Shown: positions 25,653 through 33,877 of the stretch, in pieces
Numbering within the stretch: position 1 is the first letter of the stretch
Layout of the letters: each line of letters starts with the position of its first letter
Assembly: GCA_031395485.1 (NCBI GenBank)
Contig: JANNUS010000006.1
Span: 62,001-126,000, forward strand
Source: UBA2336 sp031395485
GTDB taxonomy: Bacteria; Bacteroidota; Bacteroidia; Cytophagales; Cyclobacteriaceae
Length of the DNA stretch: 64,000 nucleotides
Direction: 5' to 3'
Notes under the pieces: model-generated
The model's database searches: none
Told to the model about the DNA's origin: nothing
The model's input: the letters and a program-made list of their open reading frames with translations, nothing else
Program-made: the position numbers and the translations under genes

Positions 25653-25744
25653 ATAATTGCTCTTGCTCAATCAGTTGAGACATTTACGATCTAGCTTAAA
25701 CAAAGTTCTACAGCTAAATCCACGATCTTAAAGACACTTACATT

Positions 25745-28700
25745 ATGGTTAAAAATCAGAAAATCCTTCTCATCGCTACTTTCCTCTTATTTACAAATAC
25801 AAGCTTTGCTCAAGGCATTCCTACCAACGGCCTGGTTGCTTGGTATCCGTTCAATGGAAATGCCAATGATGAGAGTGGAAATGGATATACCAGTACAATT
25901 ACAGGGGCAACCCTTACAACTGGCAGATTAGGCAATACTAACAGTGCATATAATTTTACTGGTACAAGTCAATACATAATAACAAATTATCCTGGCGTAA
26001 CAGGAACAAACGACAGAACAATTTCTCTTTGGTTCAAGCAAACAACAATAAATAGTGGCTCAAGTGAGTGGCCCTTATTTAACTATAGTGGCTTTACACA
26101 AGGCAGTGGTTTTGCTGCAATGATTTTTCCTGCTAACATCTCAGCTCAAAGCAATAGAACAGGAGTAGATATTGGTGGCTCCTATGCTGTCTATGATCCG
26201 ATCCCGACATTAAATGAGTGGCATCACCTTGTTATTGTATACTCATCAACTTTTGGTACTAATGTACTTGCATGTAAGGTGTATCTTGATAATGTTTTAT
26301 TAAGTACCGTTGTTGGTTCATTAGCTACAAGTATTCCATTAAATACAGGCAACGACTCACAAAATCTAACTATTGGCGCTAATCCAGGTTTATTATCAGC
26401 ACAATTTTTAGGTTCAATTGATGACATCGCTGTTTATGACAGGTTATTGACTGAGCCTGAAATATCATCCTTGTTTTTAGATGGAGTTCCAACAATTACC
26501 ACGTTTACACCATCCGCGGGGAACATCGGTACTTCTGTTACTATTACTGGCACTAACTTTAGCACATCAATTGCCAATAACATTGTTTTCTTCGGAGCCA
26601 CAAAGTCAATCGTTACAAGTGCAGCGTTAACTTCATTAACGGTTATTGTTCCGGTTGGCGCTACCTACGAACCAATTACGGTTTTGAATTCTGAATCAGG
26701 TTTAATGGCAGAAAGCTTAATACCTTATAATGTAACGTATTCCTGTGGCGCCACTAGCTTCGGGGCTAAGGTTGATTTTACAACTGGGAGCGTTCCTTAT
26801 AACATTTCATTAGGAGATTTGGATGGAGACGGAAAAACAGATATGGTTGGATCAAATCAGAATTCCAATTCAATATCAGTATATCGTAATACTGGAAATG
26901 GTGCTATTTCATCAAGTAGCTTTGAGACAAAAATTGACTTCGCTAGTGGCCTCTCTCCAAATACCATTTCGCTTGCAGATATTGATGGAGATGGGAAACT
27001 AGATATTGCTGTAACAAATACTGGCTCAAATACTGTTTCCATATTTAAGAATGTATCATCAAATGGCAGTATATCATCAACTAGTTTTGAAGCCAAAGTT
27101 GATTTTGTAACGGGGAGTTTCCCCGTAGGTATTTCATTCTCAGATATAGATTATGATGGTAAACCTGATATTGTCGTAGCAAATCGAGATTCCAATACAA
27201 TATCAGTATACCGCAATACATCAACTAAAGGAACAATCACAACAAATAGCTTTGTAGCCAAAGTTGATTTTATTACCGGATCATATCCCCATTATATATC
27301 GATAAATGATATAGACAACGATGGGAAGGTCGACATAAGTGTTACAAATTTTAATTCAAACACCGTCTCAGTTTTTAGAAACACTTCAAATGTTGGAACA
27401 GTTTCCGCAAGTACTTTTGCCTCTAAGGTTGACTTCACAACGGGAGCTGGCCCGATGGGTATATCCATTAGTGATTTAGATGGAGATAATAAAGTTGATA
27501 TGGCTATAACGAATAGAGGGGAGTCGACAGTCTCAATATTTAGAAACACATCAACCAATGGAACTATCTCATCGAGCAGTTTTTCAACCAAGGTTGATTT
27601 CCTAACAGGAAACTATCCATGGGGTATTTCATCAGGTAATTTAGATGGGGATGGGAAAACAGATTTAGTCATAGCAAATCATTTATCAGGATCACTATCT
27701 ATATTTAAGAATACTTCAACTATTGGTACTATATCAACAAGTAGTTTTGATTCTAAGATTGACTTTCCAACAGCAAGTACTCCATTGGGGCTAGCCATTG
27801 GGGATTTAAATGGGGACCAAAAAATTGATATAATTACAAACTGTGTAGGATCCAATGTAATCTCTGTATTAGGAAATATTTGCAATACTTCCCCAACGGA
27901 TATTTCATTAAGCTCAACATCCATATTTGAAAATCTTCCCATAGGCACAACCGTAGGCACGCTAAGTACAACTGATGCGGAAGCTGGTACTATGACTTAC
28001 TCGTTATTTTCAGGTACTGGCGATTCTGATAATGGCAGCTTTACAATTGTTAATGATAAATTAAAAACGGGGGCGTCATTCAATTTCGAAACAAAATCTT
28101 CTTACAGCATTCGCATGAATGTAGCAGATAATGGAGGATTAACATATGAGAAACAATTTGTCATATTAGTGACTAATGTTGTAGACGAAACAGTACCACT
28201 TAATGGACTTGTTGCTTGGTATCCGTTCAATGGTAATGCAAATGATGAGAGTGGGAATGGAGGTGATGGTACCGTAAATGGCGCATTATTAACTAACGAT
28301 CGAGCAGGTAATACAAATAGTGCGTACAATTTCGATGGTGTTGATGATTACATACTTGGTTCGAGTAGTAATTTTCCTTCAGGAAACCGTACCATTTCAA
28401 TTTGGTATATGGGGAATACTCTCGGTGAAAGCGCTGTCGGCAAACAACTTTTTGGATATGGTGGTGGATCGTGTGGTACCAGTTGGATGATGTACTTTGA
28501 CTATCCAATCGAGGCTCCGGGTAATCTGGGCATTGAAGGACATTGCACTGCCTTTAGAAATGTTACTCCGTATCCTCAGCCGGCAAATAATTCATGGCAT
28601 CTTGCATCCGTTACTTACGATGGAACTAATATCAAAGTTTACTTTGATGGTACACTTTCATATACAATTGCTGCTGCTGTAACTGCTACTAATGTTGCAG

Positions 28701-30565
28701 GCAAAAAATTCGGTATAGGAGCTTCTGTAGTCCCTTCAGGAGACATAATATATACTGATCCTGTGTGGCCTAAGTTTAACGGTAAAATTGACGATGTCGG
28801 GGTCTACAACCGCGCATTAAGTGAAGCAGAAGTATTGCAATTGTATACAGCAGTAAAACAAGTTCAGGTCATTTCATTTGGTAGTTTAACAGCAAAGACT
28901 TATGGCGATCTTTCCTTCGCATTATCGGCCACTTCTAATTCGGGTTTAGATGTAACCTATGTAAGTTCAGATCCTAATGTGGCAACAGTTTCAGGTAATA
29001 CTATTACAATTAAAGCTGCCGGCACAACGGTAATCACAGCCACTCAATCAGGTAATGATACCTATGGGCCAGCACAATCTGTTGTACAAACATTAACCGT
29101 TAATAAAGCTACCCTTACCGCCACAGCTGATAACAAGAGCAGAGTGTATGGAGATGATAATCCAGCTTTCACTATTACCTACTCGGGATTTAAGAACAGT
29201 GAAACATCTTCGGTTATTGACACTGCGCCAACCGCTACAACTACTGCTACACAATTAAGTAATGTTGGATCATATAACATTGTGCCCGCAAGTGGAACGG
29301 ATAATAACTATTCATTGACATTTGTCAATGGAACGCTTACAATTACGCAAGCTACTCTTACTGCCACGGCCGATAACAATAGCAGAGTGTATGGAGATGC
29401 TAATCCAGCTTTCACAATCGGCTATGCTGGCTTTAAGAACAATGAAACATCTTCCGTGATTGACACTGCTCCAACTACAACCACAACAGCTACGCAGTCA
29501 AGTAATGTTGGAACGGAAAACATTGTGCCTGCCAGTGGTGGCGATAACAACTACTCATTTAGTTATGTAGATGGTACGCTTACAATTACGCAGGCTACAC
29601 TTACCGCCACAGCCGATAATAAGAGCAGAGTGTATGGAGATGCTAATCCTGCATTCACAGTTACCTACTCGGGCTTCAAGAACAGCGAGACCGCTTCTGT
29701 CATTGACTCCTCTCCTACGGCAAGTGCTTCTGCTACTCCGGCCAGTCTTGTTGGACCATACACCATTACAGTATCCGGTGGAGCCGACAATAATTACAGT
29801 TTCTCTTATGTGAGTGGTGTGCTTACTATTGCCAAGGCACCACAAACGATTAGCTTCACCACACTAAACGCTATTGTGGAAACAGTCGGTTCGTTTACAC
29901 TCACTGGGACCTCCTCTTCCGGACTACCCGTTAGCTTCAGCTCTGCAAACACCGGTAATATCTCTATCGATGGAAATACCGTTACGATACTTGCTTCCGG
30001 AAGTGTAACCATCACCGCTGCTCAAGCAGGAAGTGATGAATATGAAGCCGCGTCATCCGTAAGCCAAACCATTTGCATATTACCAGCGAAACCAACCATT
30101 ACTGCAACCGGATTGGATTCAGAAAATGCTGTGCTTACCTCATCCGCAACAGCAGGTAATCAATGGTATCGCAATGGAGGTATTCTTACAGGAGAAACAG
30201 CTACATTTTATACAGTGGATGATGAAGGTCAGTATACAGTCAATACAACGATAGATGGTTGTGCCGGTGAATTGTCCGATCCGTTTACTGTTATCATCAC
30301 GGATCTGAATGATCCGGAACATTCGGTACGACTAAGTCTGTTCCCGAATCCCGCCCGTGACGAACTTCGCATTCAACTGACAGGAGTCAAAGAGAATGAA
30401 ACATCGACATTCACCGTGTACGATCTGTTGGGAAGGGTGGTAACAAAGCTGGACGTGGTAGGCAATCAGGGTACGTTAAATATCAACCAGTATGGTTCAG
30501 GTAATTACATCCTTCACGTTGTAAATAAAACATTCACACGTATAGCCAAATTTACAAAAGAATAA
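25745..30565 (+). CDS. Large secreted LamG/FG-GAP/cadherin/MBG mosaic protein with T9SS sorting domain
   Basis: A 1606-residue protein. Signal peptide 1-22; LamG-like domain 1 about 25-245; IPT/TIG-like domain about 247-330; seven FG-GAP/VCBS-like repeats about 335-705, each with a calcium-loop DxDxDGxxD-type motif (LGDLDGDGKTDM and variants); cadherin-like domain about 715-815; LamG-like domain 2 about 818-1035; Ig-like domain about 1040-1120; three 81-residue MBG repeats about 1122-1364; two further Ig-like modules; and a type A T9SS sorting domain at about 1530-1606 (SLFPNPARDELRIQL). It should be exported by the type IX system and displayed or released. The ligand is not evident; adhesion or glycan binding is the usual inference. 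Confidence 0.93.
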   Translation: MVKNQKILLIATFLLFTNTSFAQGIPTNGLVAWYPFNGNANDESGNGYTSTITGATLTTGRLGNTNSAYNFTGTSQYIITNYPGVTGTNDRTISLWFKQTTINSGSSEWPLFNYSGFTQGSGFAAMIFPANISAQSNRTGVDIGGSYAVYDPIPTLNEWHHLVIVYSSTFGTNVLACKVYLDNVLLSTVVGSLATSIPLNTGNDSQNLTIGANPGLLSAQFLGSIDDIAVYDRLLTEPEISSLFLDGVPTITTFTPSAGNIGTSVTITGTNFSTSIANNIVFFGATKSIVTSAALTSLTVIVPVGATYEPITVLNSESGLMAESLIPYNVTYSCGATSFGAKVDFTTGSVPYNISLGDLDGDGKTDMVGSNQNSNSISVYRNTGNGAISSSSFETKIDFASGLSPNTISLADIDGDGKLDIAVTNTGSNTVSIFKNVSSNGSISSTSFEAKVDFVTGSFPVGISFSDIDYDGKPDIVVANRDSNTISVYRNTSTKGTITTNSFVAKVDFITGSYPHYISINDIDNDGKVDISVTNFNSNTVSVFRNTSNVGTVSASTFASKVDFTTGAGPMGISISDLDGDNKVDMAITNRGESTVSIFRNTSTNGTISSSSFSTKVDFLTGNYPWGISSGNLDGDGKTDLVIANHLSGSLSIFKNTSTIGTISTSSFDSKIDFPTASTPLGLAIGDLNGDQKIDIITNCVGSNVISVLGNICNTSPTDISLSSTSIFENLPIGTTVGTLSTTDAEAGTMTYSLFSGTGDSDNGSFTIVNDKLKTGASFNFETKSSYSIRMNVADNGGLTYEKQFVILVTNVVDETVPLNGLVAWYPFNGNANDESGNGGDGTVNGALLTNDRAGNTNSAYNFDGVDDYILGSSSNFPSGNRTISIWYMGNTLGESAVGKQLFGYGGGSCGTSWMMYFDYPIEAPGNLGIEGHCTAFRNVTPYPQPANNSWHLASVTYDGTNIKVYFDGTLSYTIAAAVTATNVAGKKFGIGASVVPSGDIIYTDPVWPKFNGKIDDVGVYNRALSEAEVLQLYTAVKQVQVISFGSLTAKTYGDLSFALSATSNSGLDVTYVSSDPNVATVSGNTITIKAAGTTVITATQSGNDTYGPAQSVVQTLTVNKATLTATADNKSRVYGDDNPAFTITYSGFKNSETSSVIDTAPTATTTATQLSNVGSYNIVPASGTDNNYSLTFVNGTLTITQATLTATADNNSRVYGDANPAFTIGYAGFKNNETSSVIDTAPTTTTTATQSSNVGTENIVPASGGDNNYSFSYVDGTLTITQATLTATADNKSRVYGDANPAFTVTYSGFKNSETASVIDSSPTASASATPASLVGPYTITVSGGADNNYSFSYVSGVLTIAKAPQTISFTTLNAIVETVGSFTLTGTSSSGLPVSFSSANTGNISIDGNTVTILASGSVTITAAQAGSDEYEAASSVSQTICILPAKPTITATGLDSENAVLTSSATAGNQWYRNGGILTGETATFYTVDDEGQYTVNTTIDGCAGELSDPFTVIITDLNDPEHSVRLSLFPNPARDELRIQLTGVKENETSTFTVYDLLGRVVTKLDVVGNQGTLNINQYGSGNYILHVVNKTFTRIAKFTKE
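29108..29836 (+). repeat. Three tandem 243-bp coding repeats (MBG modules)
   Basis: Three units start at 29108, 29351 and 29594, and each is exactly 243 bases (81 codons). Each begins with an ATLTATADN-coding stretch followed by RVYGD. Some parts are nearly identical at the DNA level, including silent positions, which points to recent duplication or gene conversion. Confidence 0.9.
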
Positions 30566-30569
30566 TACT

Positions 30570-30989
30570 ATGAGATTACTAAAATTATATTCTATACTCA
30601 TTGCCGTGGCCTTGTTTGGATGCGGCAAGGAAGAACAACTCACCCCCAATGCGCAAACTGAAAAGCTGTTGCGAAAACAAGTATGGGAATTGTCACAAAC
30701 AAAAATTGATGGTGTGGTGAGCAGCCAGTATGATGGCCTCACGCTTTCGTTTGGTTCAAGTACCTACACAACAACCAATGGAGCAAGTTTATGGGAACCT
30801 GTAGGTACCTGGGAATTTTTTGGAGATAAAGGGGACAAAATAATTCGTGATGATGGACTATTGATTGATGTCATCAGCGTTAACGCATCACAACTGGTAT
30901 TGTCTTTTTATTGGGATACCACAATTTACGATGGCGGTCGGCTAGCATCTATAGAGGGATTGCATGAAATGACATTCGATCGACAATAG
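30570..30989 (+). CDS. Small lipoprotein of unknown function
   Basis: A 139-residue protein with a lipoprotein signal peptide (AVALFGC, Cys18) and a short globular domain of about 110 residues. It contains KQVWELSQTKIDGVVSSQYDGLTLSF and WEPVGTWEFFGDKGDKI, a lipocalin-like beta pattern seen in many Bacteroidota lipoproteins. It starts 4 bases after the large secreted protein, so it is very likely co-transcribed with it. Confidence 0.75.
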   Translation: MRLLKLYSILIAVALFGCGKEEQLTPNAQTEKLLRKQVWELSQTKIDGVVSSQYDGLTLSFGSSTYTTTNGASLWEPVGTWEFFGDKGDKIIRDDGLLIDVISVNASQLVLSFYWDTTIYDGGRLASIEGLHEMTFDRQ

Positions 30990-31078
30990 TAGATTTTTGA
31001 TTCACGTATAAGCTTGTTATGAACAGTATGACCCCTGTAGCCTTTTCGGCAGGCGTATACTCATGTCACAATCTCTAA

Positions 31079-32698
31079 TCAAAATATATACTCCGTACTC
31101 AAAAACAACGATTCACGGTTTTTGATAATCGTACTAATAATTTGTTTGTTGCCATCCGTTGCTTTGGTGGATACCAAGGTGCGAATCGAAAACACACGAA
31201 GCGCATCGGCAACAGAGAGTGTTCCTTCGGCCGAATCTTTTCTTCCATTGAATGGAAAGGAATCGGGCCCGCGTTGACTCTGTGTATTTAGATTTATTCT
31301 TCCTACTTGATTCGAGAACATGTCAATTAACCGGGCAATGGTTTGTGAATCTTTGCCAAAGATACTGACCTGCTGTCCGAAGTTCGAGTCTATAACGTAA
31401 TGCATAGGAACATCCACGTCCTCATACGCCACAATGGGTACTACGGGCCCAAATTGTTCTTCAACATACACTCTCATTTTTTCATTCACCGGGTAAAGCA
31501 CAGTTGGGTAAAAGAATGTTTCGCAAATTTCCCCGCCTCCTTCATTCATGATTTTTGCACCATGTTGTTTTGCATCTTCCACCAACCCCTTCAGATAAGC
31601 CGTCTTGCCCGGCTCGGGCAAGGGGGTTAAGTTCACTCCATCATCCCACGGCATTCCGCACTTCAGTTTCTTAATTTCCTCATTGAATCTTTTTATAAAT
31701 TCATCGACAATACTTTTGTGAACAAATAATATTTTTAACGCAGTACATCGCTGACCATTGAAGGAAAGTGAACCCATAATACATTCACTAACGGCATTGC
31801 CTAAGTCTGCATCGGGTAAAACGATTGCGGGATTTTTTGCATCCAGTCCGAGTATAGCTTTCATGCGGTGTGGTTTCGGATGAAGCTTTTTCAATTCATT
31901 AGCGCCTTTGTTTGTGCCGATAAAAGCAAATACATCAATCTTTCCACTTTCCATAAGGGCGCCTACCGTCTCCCTACCCTTGCCATAAATAATATTAATA
32001 ACTCCTGCAGGAAAACAATCGCGAAAAGCTTCTAATAACGGTTTAATTAATAGCACGCCATATTTTGCGGGTTTAAAAATCACGGTATTCCCCATGATGA
32101 GGGCCGGGATAAGCGTAGTGAACGTCTCATTCAACGGATAATTAAATGGACCCATGCACAGTGCAACGCCTAACGGTACGCGCCTGATTTGCGCCATAAA
32201 TCCTTGCTCTTCAATCAACTTGGCGGAATGTCGATCCAGATCTTTTAATGCCTTAACGGTATCAACGATGTAATCACATGTACGGTCAAATTCCTTTTCA
32301 GAATCTTTTAGTGACTTGCCTATTTCCCACATGAGAAGTTTTACAACTTCACTTCGCTTTTCACGCATGCGCGATAAAAACTTTTCTACGTGCGCAATAC
32401 GATCCGTTACAGACATCATTGGCCAACTCCCTTTGCCCACATCATGTGCTCTCACAGCCGCATCCAATGCTTTTAATGCCTCATTGCCATTCATCAACGG
32501 TGTACTCCCAATTACTTTTTGCTTCAGGCTATTTCCGTCTTTTATAAAAACAGGGCTCATCACCGGATTAAGGTCACCTTTCCATACTTTCAGTTCACCA
32601 TCAATCAGGTACTCATGTTGTTCAATAAATGAATCTATTTTGTATTGATCCGGAATAGAAGATTCTGAAGGAAATATTTCCGTTAGCGAATTAATCAT
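31079..32698 (-). CDS. GapN-type NADP-dependent glyceraldehyde-3-phosphate dehydrogenase (aldehyde dehydrogenase family)
   Basis: A 539-residue aldehyde dehydrogenase. GPFNYPLNETFTTLIPAL, the Glu-containing ILGLDAKNP stretch and the nucleophile Cys in SFNGQRCTALK resemble non-phosphorylating GAPDH (GapN/ALDH11) more than other aldehyde dehydrogenases. Note that the usual LELGGK motif reads LGLDAKN, so the general-base Glu is replaced by Gly at that place, as in this subgroup. It lies 18 bases after deoC, whose product releases glyceraldehyde-3-phosphate. A different aldehyde substrate remains possible. Confidence 0.8.
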   Translation of the reverse strand: MINSLTEIFPSESSIPDQYKIDSFIEQHEYLIDGELKVWKGDLNPVMSPVFIKDGNSLKQKVIGSTPLMNGNEALKALDAAVRAHDVGKGSWPMMSVTDRIAHVEKFLSRMREKRSEVVKLLMWEIGKSLKDSEKEFDRTCDYIVDTVKALKDLDRHSAKLIEEQGFMAQIRRVPLGVALCMGPFNYPLNETFTTLIPALIMGNTVIFKPAKYGVLLIKPLLEAFRDCFPAGVINIIYGKGRETVGALMESGKIDVFAFIGTNKGANELKKLHPKPHRMKAILGLDAKNPAIVLPDADLGNAVSECIMGSLSFNGQRCTALKILFVHKSIVDEFIKRFNEEIKKLKCGMPWDDGVNLTPLPEPGKTAYLKGLVEDAKQHGAKIMNEGGGEICETFFYPTVLYPVNEKMRVYVEEQFGPVVPIVAYEDVDVPMHYVIDSNFGQQVSIFGKDSQTIARLIDMFSNQVGRINLNTQSQRGPDSFPFNGRKDSAEGTLSVADALRVFSIRTLVSTKATDGNKQIISTIIKNRESLFLSTEYIF

Positions 32699-32716
32699 GG
32701 TTGAAAAGGTTAGTGC

Positions 32717-33364
32717 TTACTGTGATCCAATTATTTTAACTCCGGAAGACGTACCAAGTCTGTCGGCTCCAGCCTCAATCATGGAAATTGCCTGTTCGCG
32801 CGTTTTAATTCCTCCCGATGCTTTTATTCCAACATGTAAAGGCAACGTACTTCGCATCAACGCAATGTGTTCTACTTTGGCTCCCGAAGGCGCAAACCCT
32901 GTAGAAGTTTTTACAAAATCTACACCGGCATCGGCACAAAGTTTACACGCCTCGATAATCTCTTCATCTGAAAGATACGCGGTTTCAATAATAACTTTTA
33001 ATAATTTCTGGTAGTCATGCGTGATTTTACTGCACTTCGCGATTTCAATTTTTGTCCAGGGAATAACCGTTTTAAAGGATGTAATATTCCATACAACATC
33101 CACTTCATCGGCACCATTATCGATTGCGCGCTTGATTTCATCAAGTTTTGTTTCGGTCATGTTGTAGCCAAGCGGGAAGCCTGCCACTGTTACCAGAACA
33201 ATTTTCTCTGCTGCAATTTCACGCTTTGCACGTTTCACCCAGAAAGGCGGAACGCATATACCGAAGAAACCAAATTGACGAGCCTCCTCAACCAAGGTAT
33301 CAATATCGCGAATGGTGAGTGTTGGCGAAAGGTTGGTGTGCTCAATGTATTGGGCAATGTTCAT
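32717..33364 (-). CDS. deoC: Deoxyribose-phosphate aldolase
   Basis: A 215-residue class I aldolase that splits 2-deoxyribose-5-phosphate to glyceraldehyde-3-phosphate and acetaldehyde. The Schiff-base Lys152 is in VKTSTGFAPSGA; Lys181 (GIKASGGIKT) and Asp89 (NGADEVDVVWN) are the other catalytic residues. Length is normal. It is followed at 18 bases by the GapN-like dehydrogenase gene, which could use one of its products. Confidence 0.95.
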   Translation of the reverse strand: MNIAQYIEHTNLSPTLTIRDIDTLVEEARQFGFFGICVPPFWVKRAKREIAAEKIVLVTVAGFPLGYNMTETKLDEIKRAIDNGADEVDVVWNITSFKTVIPWTKIEIAKCSKITHDYQKLLKVIIETAYLSDEEIIEACKLCADAGVDFVKTSTGFAPSGAKVEHIALMRSTLPLHVGIKASGGIKTREQAISMIEAGADRLGTSSGVKIIGSQ

Positions 33365-33375
33365 TCCACCAATTT

Positions 33376-33397
33376 ACAATTGTCAATTGACAATTGT
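33376..33397. repeat. Perfect 22-bp palindrome between the basic-protein gene and deoC
   Basis: The arm ACAATTGTCAA is followed by its exact reverse complement. It sits 11 bases upstream of the deoC ATG and reaches the stop codon of the preceding gene. A hairpin or a dimeric regulator site are both possible; there is no T run. Confidence 0.6.
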
Positions 33398-33774
33398 TAG
33401 TGGCGGATGCCGCAAACCTTGCAATATTTCATTTTGTTAACGGGGCGCTTTTTGGGTGGGCGCTTGTGTCCAAAATACATCGGGTCAGAGTTCTGCGGCT
33501 TTTCACTTTCTTTTTCAATCCTTCGTGCCTGTTTGTTTACTTCATTCATTCGCTCATCAAATCGTTCGCGGGCATCATAGTCGTAAGTGGTTTTTTGCTT
33601 CTTTTTCTTTTTTTCTGGCTTGGGCCCATAGGTTTTTTTAGGGTAATAGGGTTCAAGCGAACTAGGTTGCTCTGCTACCGGAGCATCTTCTTTGCTTTTC
33701 TTTCTTTTAGATTGAGCAGCCGAGCTGATAACAACAAGTGACAGAAAAATGATTATTACAGAATGTCGCATCAT
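33397..33774 (-). CDS. Small exported lysine-rich protein with C-terminal CxxC
   Basis: A 125-residue protein. A signal peptide (1-21, ending SSAAQ) is followed by a strongly basic, low-complexity chain (KKSKEDAP, PEKKKKKQKTT) and a C-terminal KMKYCKVCGIRH with one CxxC pair. I do not recognise the family; such proteins are widespread in Cytophagales annotations. A -7 box lies 5 bases before the ATG. It probably is co-transcribed with deoC downstream. Confidence 0.7.
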   Translation of the reverse strand: MMRHSVIIIFLSLVVISSAAQSKRKKSKEDAPVAEQPSSLEPYYPKKTYGPKPEKKKKKQKTTYDYDARERFDERMNEVNKQARRIEKESEKPQNSDPMYFGHKRPPKKRPVNKMKYCKVCGIRH

Positions 33775-33779
33775 AAGTA

Positions 33780-33787
33780 CAAAAATA
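33780..33787 (-). promoter_or_regulatory. -7 box directly in front of the small basic protein gene
   Basis: The minus strand reads TATTTTTG and ends 5 bases before the ATG at 33774, which would give a near-leaderless message. No clear -33 box was seen. Confidence 0.4.
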
Positions 33788-33877
33788 TCAACTGTCGTTG
33801 TTACCGAAAATTGTGTGCGGTATAAATAGAATCGCCAAAGTGTTGTTAAAAGCGGCTGAACTTAAAATTAGCATTAC

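Noticed and set aside
26760..27900. Regularly spaced DNA repeats resembling a CRISPR array
   Set aside because: They are in-frame coding repeats (FG-GAP modules), diverged in sequence, with no cas genes nearby.
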